DNA from: CAYLNK01 sp964384675
Lineage (GTDB): Bacteria; Acidobacteriota; Thermoanaerobaculia; UBA5066
Direction: 5' to 3'
NCBI GenBank assembly: GCA_964384675.1
Contig: CAYLNK010000124.1
Location: 1-16,916, forward strand
Length of the DNA: 16,916 bases
This document shows, piece after piece, positions 7,495-14,139 of the stretch (positions are counted from its first letter, which is position 1; every line of letters begins with the position of its first letter). A program made the translations under genes and the position numbers. Below the pieces are notes generated by a model. That model ran no database searches, had not been told where the DNA came from, and saw only the letters and a program-made list of their open reading frames with translations.

Positions 7495-9066
7495 ATGGGG
7501 GAATGGCGGCGCCGCATCCACCTGCCGCCGCGTGCCGTGCTGGCGGCGCTCGTCGCGCTCGCGCTCTATCACGTCTCGCTCCTCGGCAAGGGCGCGCTGG
7601 CGTGGCCGGACGAGCATCTCTACGAGGATTCGCTCGGAGCGCTCCGCGCGCTGGGTCGGGGCGACGTCCCGGGCTTCTGCCACGCGCTCACCGGCTGGGG
7701 CGCGCGGCCTGGCGAGGCGGTCGTGCGCCTCCTCCCCGCCGCCGCGCAGCTCGCGGCCGAGCGACTGTGGGGCTGGCCGCCGCTCGGCCCAAGGTCGCTG
7801 CGCATCCCGGCGAGCGTCAACGTGGTGACGTCGTTCCTCCTCGCGCTCGCGTTCCATGCGGTCGCGAGGCGCTTCGTCGGACCCGCGCTGGCGGGCCTCG
7901 CGACCGTGCTCTTCGCGCTCCTCACGAGCAGCCAGGTCTACGTCCGGCACCTTTCGCCGTACGACACGTCGCTCCTCCTCGCCTTCGTCTCCCTCGCGCT
8001 GGCGCAGGGCGCGGCGCTCGTCGAGCCGTCTGGCCGCCACGCCGACCGGCGCCTCGCGCTCGCCGGCCTGGCCGGCGGCTGCGGTCTCGCCGTCTACCCC
8101 GCGTACTACCCGTTCCCGGTGGTGGTCGCGGCGTACCTTCTCTTCTCGGCCGACCCGCGCTCGGTCTTCCGCTTCTCACGCGCGTCCATCCGGAGGGCCG
8201 CGCTCTTCTGCGTCGCGGCCGGCAGCGTCCTCCTGGCGTTCGAGGTGGTCGCGCGGATCGGCCATCGGTCGTACCTCGGCTCGGCCCGTCGCCTCTCGAG
8301 GACGATCACGCTCGGCAGCTTCGAGGAGGGATTCGTCTACCTGCCGCGCTACCTGCTGGAGGTGGAGGGGGCCGCCGGCGCCCTCCTCCTCGCGCTCGCC
8401 GGGACGTGGCTGGTCCTGGCGCTCGCGAAGGGGCTCGACCGGCGCGGGAAGAGTCTGGCGCGCGCGTCGGCGATCTTCCTCGCCCTCTACCTCGTCTACG
8501 GCGCGCAGTCGGCGTGGCTCCACGACATGGCGTTCACGGGGCGCTACGTGAGGATGTACGTCCCGGCTCTCCTCTGCTGCGCGGTGGCGGCGCTCCGCCA
8601 CGTGCCGCCGGGGACGGCGCGGCGCGTGGTCACGGCCGCGCTGCTCGGGACCTTCGCCATCACGTTCGGGCTCTTCGCGCGCGACTACGCCCGCCTCGCG
8701 TACCCGATCGACGTCCTCTTCGCGGCTGGCATCGGCCTCGAGGACGTGGTGCCGGAGAACCGCGTGGACGAGACGGAGATGATCCCGGGGTTCAACTCGC
8801 CAAGGAAGGAGCTGACGGCCGGCACGCACCTGGTCACGCTTCCCGGCGACCACCGGTACGTGCTCGTGAACCTCGGCGTCTTCACCCAGGAGGGCGGCTT
8901 GCGCGGCCGCTACCGGCCTCCGGCCGGGGCGCAGCGGATCTTCTCCGCGCCGCACTTCATGACGTTCCGCTCGTCCCTCTTCGAGGCCTACCCGATCGCG
9001 CGCCGGCTCGACCTCGCCGAGCACGAATACGCCGTCGAGGTCTACCGGCTGCGCGACGTTCCCTGA
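7495..9066 (+). CDS. Polytopic membrane protein, GT-C (GT39/ArnT-like) glycosyltransferase candidate
   Basis: The product has 523 residues with about ten hydrophobic helices across residues 11-390 and a soluble C-terminal region of about 130 residues. Directly after the first helix comes AWPDEHLYEDS (about 36-46). An acidic pair in the first extracytoplasmic loop is the catalytic feature of GT-C enzymes that use polyprenyl-phosphate-linked sugars, such as ArnT and protein O-mannosyltransferases. The family is inferred from topology and this loop alone; sequence similarity elsewhere is not obvious, so a flippase or polymerase role is possible. ATG 7495 is preceded by an in-frame GTG at 7492 and no clear ribosome site. 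Its last 25 bp overlap the 3' end of the oppositely transcribed HprK-like gene. Context suggests it transfers a sugar outside the cytoplasm within the same glycan or peptide pathway. Confidence 0.72.
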   Translation: MGEWRRRIHLPPRAVLAALVALALYHVSLLGKGALAWPDEHLYEDSLGALRALGRGDVPGFCHALTGWGARPGEAVVRLLPAAAQLAAERLWGWPPLGPRSLRIPASVNVVTSFLLALAFHAVARRFVGPALAGLATVLFALLTSSQVYVRHLSPYDTSLLLAFVSLALAQGAALVEPSGRHADRRLALAGLAGGCGLAVYPAYYPFPVVVAAYLLFSADPRSVFRFSRASIRRAALFCVAAGSVLLAFEVVARIGHRSYLGSARRLSRTITLGSFEEGFVYLPRYLLEVEGAAGALLLALAGTWLVLALAKGLDRRGKSLARASAIFLALYLVYGAQSAWLHDMAFTGRYVRMYVPALLCCAVAALRHVPPGTARRVVTAALLGTFAITFGLFARDYARLAYPIDVLFAAGIGLEDVVPENRVDETEMIPGFNSPRKELTAGTHLVTLPGDHRYVLVNLGVFTQEGGLRGRYRPPAGAQRIFSAPHFMTFRSSLFEAYPIARRLDLAEHEYAVEVYRLRDVP

Positions 9067-10106
9067 TCGAGGAGCGAGCGGACCGCGGCCGACACCTGCC
9101 CCATGGCCGTGCCGAGCTCGAGCACGAAGCACGGCACCGATCGGACGAGGCGGCCCATCTTGGCGAGCGCCTGCTCGTGGCCCCGCGGGAGATGGGCGAG
9201 CGTGGTGGGGGCGAGCGCCGTGAGCGCGGTGACCGGCGACGCGGGGACGACCCGCGTGTCCCTTCGCCCCGTCACCTGCGGGACCGCGACGGCGCGGACC
9301 GGGAAGCCGGGGCTGAGGCGCCAGGCGTGCGGAGCGCCGGGGCGCCCGAGGCGGATCACCGCCTTCTCGTGGGCGAGTCGCCCCGCGTTCTCGACGTACG
9401 GCGCGAGCGCCGGGAGGCGCGAGAGGTTCGCGGGCTCCACCTTCGCCGTGGCGTAGAGGCCGTGGACGTAGGGCGCCGGCTCGATCTCGGCGAGGACGTA
9501 GTCGTCGCCCACGTAGTCGAGCCCGTCGAGGAGGCAGGCGAGGCTCGTCGTCGACTTGCCCGAGCCGCTCCTGCCGGCGAGGAGGATGCCGCCCTCGGGC
9601 GTTCCCACCGCCGCGGCATGGACCATCTGGAGGGGCCGGTCGCGCAGCCACCAGTGAAGGAGCGAGCGAAACGGGAACGTGCTCTCCCAGTACGGGACGG
9701 AGTCGGGCCGGGGTCCCCACTGGAGCGAGAGGGCCCGCTCGCGGTCGAAGAGGCGGAGGAGGCCCGTACCCTGCTCGTAGACCGTGGTGAAGCGCTCGTC
9801 GTTGTACCCCTCGATGCATCCCTGCGGGCCGTACGCGCTCCTCGGCCACGGAGCGTCAGGGATCGCGATGCCGGTCGTCTCGCTGTCGAAGAGGCAGACG
9901 GTGAGTCCGGGCTCGCCGGCCGCGTGTGGCACCACCAGCGGCTCGAGCGCCGGCAGCACGCGAGGAACGAGCGCTTCGCCCGCGAAGCGGAGCGTCACGC
10001 GGGAGCCGGCGATCGCGAGATCGGTGGGGAACGAACCGGCGGACGCGACGGCGGTCTCGAACGCAGCGAACGCCGCACGAAAGAAGGCGGCGGGCCCGCC
10101 CGTCAC
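9042..10106 (-). CDS. HPr kinase-like (HprK-related) P-loop kinase
   Basis: The product has 354 residues. The Walker A motif GRSGSGKST is at about 178-186, preceded by MVHAAAV (His163), the arrangement of the HprK catalytic domain. YVGDDYV at about 198-204 matches the HprK acidic DD loop. The N-terminal 140 residues are not HPr-kinase-like. Related stand-alone kinases occur in lasso-peptide clusters, where one in the paeninodin cluster phosphorylates the C-terminal serine of the precursor, and in exosortase-associated exopolysaccharide loci. GTG 10106 overlaps the PqqD-like stop codon by four bases (GTGA), so translation is probably coupled and it is the last gene of the operon. The phosphoacceptor is unknown. 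The serines in the PqqD-like tail encoded just upstream (Ser132, Ser134) are candidates by inference only. Confidence 0.85.
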   Translation of the reverse strand: MTGGPAAFFRAAFAAFETAVASAGSFPTDLAIAGSRVTLRFAGEALVPRVLPALEPLVVPHAAGEPGLTVCLFDSETTGIAIPDAPWPRSAYGPQGCIEGYNDERFTTVYEQGTGLLRLFDRERALSLQWGPRPDSVPYWESTFPFRSLLHWWLRDRPLQMVHAAAVGTPEGGILLAGRSGSGKSTTSLACLLDGLDYVGDDYVLAEIEPAPYVHGLYATAKVEPANLSRLPALAPYVENAGRLAHEKAVIRLGRPGAPHAWRLSPGFPVRAVAVPQVTGRRDTRVVPASPVTALTALAPTTLAHLPRGHEQALAKMGRLVRSVPCFVLELGTAMGQVSAAVRSLLDQGTSRSR

Positions 10107-10525
10107 TTCTTCTCGGGCCAGCCCGACTCGCTCACCTCGTGGATTGGATCGAGGAGGAGCAGCTGCTCCATGTCGGTGTACGGCGTGAGGATCGGTGTGA
10201 CGAAGGCCGGACGCTCCGGGAGCGGCGCGAGCGACGTGTCACCCGTGGCGGCGCCTCCCGGGGCCTCGACGACGAGCGACTCCTCCCGGAGAGCCTCCAC
10301 GAAGGCGCGCACGCCTTCGTCGATCGCGTCGGGGCTTCCCTCGTACCGCGCGGCGACGGCGGCGGCGACGTGCTCCGGCGGGAGGCCGGCCGTCAGCAGC
10401 GTGAAGATGTCCGCGGCGACACCCGTGAGGCCGTAGTAGCGGCCGGTCGCCAGGTTGAGGACCATCGTCTCGCCCTCGATGTTCTCGTGGATCACGTTCG
10501 GGGCGTTCACGGCGTAGCGCGTCAA
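10103..10525 (-). CDS. PqqD-like (RRE-fold) protein with a conserved-looking C-terminal tail
   Basis: The product has 140 residues. Residues 1-90 follow the PqqD/RiPP-recognition-element pattern: MVLNLATGRYYGLTGVAADI, then FTLLTAGLPPEHVAAAVAARY and a terminal helix VRAFVEALREESLV. In PqqD and lasso B1 proteins this fold binds leader peptides. After an Ala/Gly/Pro linker (about 88-106) comes an extra tail, AFVTPILTPYTDMEQ LLLLDPIHEV then SESGWPEKK, which is not part of the RRE fold. FxxPxLxxYxDM resembles the YxxPxL signature of lasso leader peptides. The start is TTG at 10525, overlapping the upstream glycosyltransferase stop as TTGA; no ATG occurs in the first 20 codons. The position between glycosyltransferases and kinase suggests it delivers or is the substrate of the kinase; this is inference. 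Confidence 0.85.
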   Translation of the reverse strand: MTRYAVNAPNVIHENIEGETMVLNLATGRYYGLTGVAADIFTLLTAGLPPEHVAAAVAARYEGSPDAIDEGVRAFVEALREESLVVEAPGGAATGDTSLAPLPERPAFVTPILTPYTDMEQLLLLDPIHEVSESGWPEKK

Positions 10526-11253
10526 TCCGTTCCTCCTCCGCCCGTCTCCTCGGGGGTCCGACCCTCGGGCGCGCTTCGCCTCCGCCGGTCGAGACCCGCC
10601 TTCAGGAGACGGAGGTAGTCCTTCTGATGGTGCCTCTCGCGAAGCCCCATGTTGGTGTCGTGGATCCTCCGGCGCATCACGACCTCGGGGAGCATCTGCG
10701 TGCGGAGGCCGAGGTGAGCGGCCCGCGAGTACCAGTCGACGAACTCGCCGATCCGGTAGCCGGAGTCGAACGGCCCCACCCGCGCGAAAACGTCCCGGCG
10801 CGCGAGCATCGCCCCGGTGGAGAGCCCGGGCACGGCCTCGCCGCTCACCCGGAACCGCTCGGCGAGCTCGTCGGCGCGCTCGGGGCTGAGGAACTCCACG
10901 ACGTGCCCGAACACGAGGTCGAGGGACGGGTCGGCGGCGATCGCGGCACCCTGGAGGGCCAGCTTCTCCGGCTCCCAGAGGTCGTCGCAGTCGAGGTACG
11001 CGATCAGGTCGCCGCGGGCGACCTCGGCCCCTCGGTTCTGCGCCGCGGCGAGACCGGCGTTCGCCTGGCTCACGCGGCGGACCGGCGACGGGTACCGGTC
11101 CGCGACGGCGGCGCTCCCGTCGGTGGAGCCGTCGTCGAGGACGATCAGCTCGAACGGGGGTGCCGTCTGCGCGAGGACGCTCTCGATCGCCTCGGCCAGG
11201 TACCGCTCCCCGTTGAAGACGGGGATGACGACGCTCACCCTCCGGTCCGTCAC
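10522..11253 (-). CDS. Family 2 glycosyltransferase A (last of four paralogues)
   Basis: The product has 243 residues. The GT2 nucleotide-sugar fold opens with VSVVIPVFNGERYLAEAIESV. The UDP-binding DDGS is at 40-43 and the metal-binding motif YLDCDDLW is at 86-93, with Cys where the paralogues have Ala or Val. The position matching the catalytic GED-DW motif of paralogue C reads GEFVDWYSR (169-177), so the second acidic residue is Phe. The end carries LLKAGLDRRRRS, the C-terminal signature shared by all four paralogues. GTG 11253 overlaps the upstream stop as GTGA. It is a cytoplasmic enzyme expected to add a sugar to a lipid-linked or peptide acceptor; donor and acceptor are unknown. The altered catalytic residue could mean changed specificity or loss of activity. 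Confidence 0.88.
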   Translation of the reverse strand: MTDRRVSVVIPVFNGERYLAEAIESVLAQTAPPFELIVLDDGSTDGSAAVADRYPSPVRRVSQANAGLAAAQNRGAEVARGDLIAYLDCDDLWEPEKLALQGAAIAADPSLDLVFGHVVEFLSPERADELAERFRVSGEAVPGLSTGAMLARRDVFARVGPFDSGYRIGEFVDWYSRAAHLGLRTQMLPEVVMRRRIHDTNMGLRERHHQKDYLRLLKAGLDRRRRSAPEGRTPEETGGGGTD

Positions 11254-12020
11254 GGCGTGTCGTCTCCCGCGGGGCGCGGCGCGGCCACGAGGTCGGGCAG
11301 CGAGCGCGGGACGTCCCGTTCCTGGCGGCGCCTGTCGAGGGACTTCTTCAGCATGGAGAGAAGGCCGTGGTTCCCGGCGCCGAGCTGGTTCGTCATGTTG
11401 TCGCCGTGCCGCCGGTAGTGGAGCGTCACCTCGTCGCCGACGACGATCGGCACGCCCCTCTCCCGCGCCCGCATGAACCAGTCGAGGTCGTCGCAGTAGC
11501 GCTGCGTCTCGTCGAAGAGGCCCACGTCCTCGAACACCCGCCGTCTCACCAGCGCGGCACCGAGGCTGGCGGCGAGGACGGGTTCGCCCCAGGGCGTGAA
11601 CGTCCCGCCGGACTCGGTGAGCAGCTGCGTCCGTCCCAGGACGATCCGGGCCGCCGGGCTCGCCGCGAGGCGCGCCGACTGGAGCGCGAGCTTGTCGTCG
11701 CTCCAGAGATCGTCCACGTCCAGAAACGCGATCCACTCGCCGCGCGACTCGCGGAGTCCCGTGTTGCGCGCGCCGGGAAGCCCGCGGTTCCCCTGCCGCA
11801 CGTAGCGGATCGCCTCGCCCAGCCTCCGGGCGACCTCCGGCGTGGCATCGGTGGAGCCGTCGTCGACGACGACGATCTCGACGTCCGTGTGGCGCTGGCC
11901 AAGGACGGAGGCAACGGCCGCCTCGAGGAAGCGCTCGCCGTTCAGGACCGGGATGATCGCGCTGATCGGCGCGCCGACGGAAGAGGCGTCGCATGGCGAG
12001 CCGGGCGCCACGGTCGTCAC
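11250..12020 (-). CDS. Family 2 glycosyltransferase B
   Basis: The product has 256 residues. After an N-terminal extension of about 17 residues comes ISAIIPVLNGERFLEAAVASV. DDGST is at 53-57, FLDVDDLW at 99-106, and YCDDLDWFMR at 175-184 as the catalytic acidic motif (DD instead of ED). HGDNMTNQL is at 205-213 and LKKSLDRRRQ at 224-233. The overall plan matches the neighbouring paralogues, and tandem duplication is the simplest explanation. GTG 12020 overlaps the preceding stop as GTGA; an internal start nearer the conserved fold is possible, but the overlap pattern of the whole operon favours this one. No membrane helix is seen, so it is probably cytoplasmic. It likely adds one sugar in an oligosaccharide built by the four enzymes in turn. 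Confidence 0.88.
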   Translation of the reverse strand: MTTVAPGSPCDASSVGAPISAIIPVLNGERFLEAAVASVLGQRHTDVEIVVVDDGSTDATPEVARRLGEAIRYVRQGNRGLPGARNTGLRESRGEWIAFLDVDDLWSDDKLALQSARLAASPAARIVLGRTQLLTESGGTFTPWGEPVLAASLGAALVRRRVFEDVGLFDETQRYCDDLDWFMRARERGVPIVVGDEVTLHYRRHGDNMTNQLGAGNHGLLSMLKKSLDRRRQERDVPRSLPDLVAAPRPAGDDTP

Positions 12021-12796
12021 GCGATCGCTCCCGGACGAAGCCGTTCCGCGTCGAGCCGCTGGAGGACCTCGCGGTCGAAGACGGGCTCCAGATCCGGGGC
12101 CGCTCCCGAAGCGACGTTCCGCCGCCGGTCGAGGGAGCGCTTGAGGCTCGTCAGCAGGTGCGCGTCACGGCGCGCCTCGTCGCCTGTCACGTTGGTGTGG
12201 TGGCGGCGGTGGAGGAGCACCGTCTCCGGCAGGGAGTCGATCCGGAGGCCCTTCTCACGCGCACGCAGGAACCAGTCGACGTCTTCCCCGAGGCGCAGCT
12301 CCGGTGCGAACGGGCCCACGCGGTCGAAGGCCGATCGCCGGATCGACGCACAGCCGAGGAGGAGCGCGAGCCAGACCGGGGCGCACGGGCGCCACACGCC
12401 GTCGGGGTCGTCGGCCGGTTCCCGGCGGACGGGCTGCGTGAGACCGATCACCACGTCGCTCTCCGGGTGCTCCGCCAGATGTCCCACCTGGGCGCGCAGC
12501 TTCCCGGGCAGCCACAGGTCGTCGGCGTCCAGGAACGCGAGGACCTCGCCGCCCGTCGCCTCGACGCCTCGGTTGCGCGCCGCCGCTGGGCCGGCGTTCC
12601 GTTGAGAGAGGACCCGGACCGGCGGGCCGAAGCGCTCGGCCAACGCGCGCGACCCGTCCGTCGAGCCGTCGTCGACGACGACGACCTCGAGCGGCGCGGG
12701 CTCCTGGCGAAGGACGCTCTCGAGGGCCTCGGCCAGGAAGGCCTCACCGTCGCGGACCGGTACGACGACAGAGACGGCCGGGCGGAGCCCGCTCAC
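12017..12796 (-). CDS. Family 2 glycosyltransferase C
   Basis: The product has 259 residues. VSVVVPVRDGEAFLAEALESV opens the fold. DDGST is at 42-46, NAGPAAARNRG at 67-77, FLDADDLW at 88-95, the full catalytic motif LGEDVDWFLRARE at 169-181, HHTNVTGDEARRDAHLL at 199-215 and LKRSLDRRRN at 218-227. All GT2 residues needed for catalysis are in place. The start is GTG 12796, overlapping the stop of the first glycosyltransferase as GTGA. A longer reading of the frame upstream would run through the neighbouring gene and has no conserved sequence. Close likeness to the first paralogue (ADDLWLPGKL versus ADDLWPPGKL) suggests a recent duplication between these two. Confidence 0.9.
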   Translation of the reverse strand: MSGLRPAVSVVVPVRDGEAFLAEALESVLRQEPAPLEVVVVDDGSTDGSRALAERFGPPVRVLSQRNAGPAAARNRGVEATGGEVLAFLDADDLWLPGKLRAQVGHLAEHPESDVVIGLTQPVRREPADDPDGVWRPCAPVWLALLLGCASIRRSAFDRVGPFAPELRLGEDVDWFLRAREKGLRIDSLPETVLLHRRHHTNVTGDEARRDAHLLTSLKRSLDRRRNVASGAAPDLEPVFDREVLQRLDAERLRPGAIA

Positions 12797-13491
12797 GATC
12801 GGCCGCCCTCCAGCACAGCGGCGCGCCTCCGATCGAGGCGGTTCTTGGCCAGACGGAAGAGCGCTCGGCGGCGCGCGTCTCCGTCGCGGGACATGTTGTG
12901 CGGGTGCATCCGGTAGAGGAGTGTGACGGTCCGGAGCCACACCGTGGGGACGGCGCGCTCGTCGATCCTCAGGAAGAAGTCCTCGTCCTCACCATGTACG
13001 AGCCGTTCGTCGAACCCGCCCAGGCGGTCGAAGAGCGAGCGCCGGCAGACGCAGCAGCCCACGACCCGCAGCCGCTCCGGCTCGCCGAGCGGAACCGTGC
13101 CGCCGGCCCGGGAGTCGGCCGCGATCCGCTGCGTGAGCCCCGCGACCACGTCGAGCCCGGGCTCGGCCGCGAGCAACGCGACCTGCGCGGCGAGCTTCCC
13201 CGGCGGCCACAGGTCGTCGGCATCGACGAACGCCACGACGTCCCCCTGCGCGGCTGTGAGTCCACGGTTCCGCGCCGCGGCGGGGCCGAGGCGGGGCTGC
13301 CGGAGGACCACGATCGGCTCCGTTCGGTAGGTCTGCGCGACCTGGTCGGGTGCGCCGTCCGTGGAGCCGTCGTCCACCACGACCACCTGGAACGGCACGG
13401 GCCGCTGGCCGAGAACGCTGTCGATCGCCTCGGCCAGATAGGCGCCGCCGTCGTAGACGGGAAGCACCACGCTCACGGCGGGGTCGGTCAT
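12793..13491 (-). CDS. Family 2 glycosyltransferase D (first gene of the operon)
   Basis: The product has 232 residues. VSVVLPVYDGGAYLAEAIDSV, DDGSTDG at 40-46, RLGPAAARNRG at 67-77, FVDADDLW at 88-95, HGEDEDFFLR at 166-175, MHPHNMSRDGDARRRALF at 195-212 and LAKNRLDRRR at 214-223 define an apparently intact GT2 enzyme. ATG 13491 is the only start in the operon that does not overlap another gene; no clear ribosome site precedes it (CCGCACCC), so initiation may be weak or leaderless. The six-gene operon D-C-B-A-PqqD-HprK follows with 4-nt overlaps throughout, implying translational coupling and matched expression. Donor and acceptor sugars cannot be read from sequence. Confidence 0.9.
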   Translation of the reverse strand: MTDPAVSVVLPVYDGGAYLAEAIDSVLGQRPVPFQVVVVDDGSTDGAPDQVAQTYRTEPIVVLRQPRLGPAAARNRGLTAAQGDVVAFVDADDLWPPGKLAAQVALLAAEPGLDVVAGLTQRIAADSRAGGTVPLGEPERLRVVGCCVCRRSLFDRLGGFDERLVHGEDEDFFLRIDERAVPTVWLRTVTLLYRMHPHNMSRDGDARRRALFRLAKNRLDRRRAAVLEGGRS

Positions 13492-13861
13492 GGGTGCGGA
13501 ATCGTCGCACGACCCGGGGAGGGTGCGGCGATGGTGAGGTGCTTTCGAGGTCGACCAGGGCTCGACGGTTGCCTCTCAGGCGTGTGCCTCGGTGCCTTCG
13601 CGGCCTACGCCTCCGTCATGGCGATGACGTGACCAACGACCCGAGAACCCTGCTACGGCGCTGTCGAGACGCGCACGGTGCGAAGCGTCGTGCCTGACCG
13701 ATCCTGAGTCGGAGCACGTCGACCAGAGACGGATGGTCGCGCAGGCATCCGAATGGACCCCATTCTCCGCTTCCCGGAGCTGACGGCGCTGCAAGGTCTT
13801 GAAATGACATGAGTTCAGTGCTCAGGGTCGAGTTGAGTCTCTGCTCGCGCAGCGGATCGAA
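13492..13861. other. Gene-poor stretch upstream of the glycosyltransferase operon
   Basis: No frame in these 370 bases shows a recognisable protein. The 64-72-codon reverse-strand frames (for example ATG 13810 to 13616) have no family features. The operon promoter must lie here, but no convincing -35/-10 pair is visible on the minus strand. A short perfect palindrome, CGTCAT-GGCG-ATGACG at 13614-13629, could be an operator or a weak hairpin. Confidence 0.5.
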
Positions 13862-13971
13862 TGCGGAGCCCTTCAAATCCCCCGCGAACTCGCTCTGAGA
13901 ACGCGGTTCAGAGACGCCCCTCGACCCCGGTCGTGGGGCGTTCGCGCGTATATCCCGTGTGTTCAAGAGGG
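13862..13971 (+). repeat. 110-bp direct repeat, copy B
   Basis: It aligns without gaps to 4288-4397 (13 mismatches), at an offset of 9,574 bp. The first nine bases, TGCGGAGCC, equal the 3' end of tRNA-Asn (acceptor strand, discriminator, CC), but the rest of the tRNA is missing: the upstream bases do not fold into a tRNA. The repeat includes the hairpin at 13913-13942 and ends with TGTGTTCAAGAGGG. It marks the right edge of the glycosyltransferase block. Confidence 0.9.
13913..13942 (+). terminator. Second copy of the post-tRNA hairpin
   Basis: GACGCCCC (13913-13920) pairs with GGGGCGTT (13935-13942). Inside, a T/T mismatch is followed by CGAC/GTCG around a CCCG loop. The outer arms are identical to copy A while the tip differs at five of 14 bases, yet most pairing is kept. 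On the plus strand no transcript is known to reach it. It may act on the minus strand as a barrier, or be only a relic. Confidence 0.4.
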
Positions 13972-14139
13972 CTGTAGCCCCGCAATCGAGATGAGAAGCG
14001 GGCTTCGGGCGTCGGAACGGTCCCGAGGCAGCGCCTTCGTTTCGGGGGACGTGGCCGACGACGGCTCGGTGGACGGACCTCGCCCGTTCGAGTCTCGGGC
14101 CGTGGGAGTCGCGGACCTGCGCCGGTCGGTGCGGACCTG

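Noticed and set aside
7503..10436. 977-codon plus-strand open frame
   Set aside because: Arg/Pro/Ala-rich shadow of the GT-C-like gene, and antisense to the HprK-like and PqqD-like genes. It has no domain features; high GC makes long spurious frames common.
11254..11994. Upstream extension of glycosyltransferase A to 490 residues
   Set aside because: The extra part is an out-of-frame reading of glycosyltransferase B. The GT2 fold begins right after GTG 11253, which fits the 4-nt overlap pattern.
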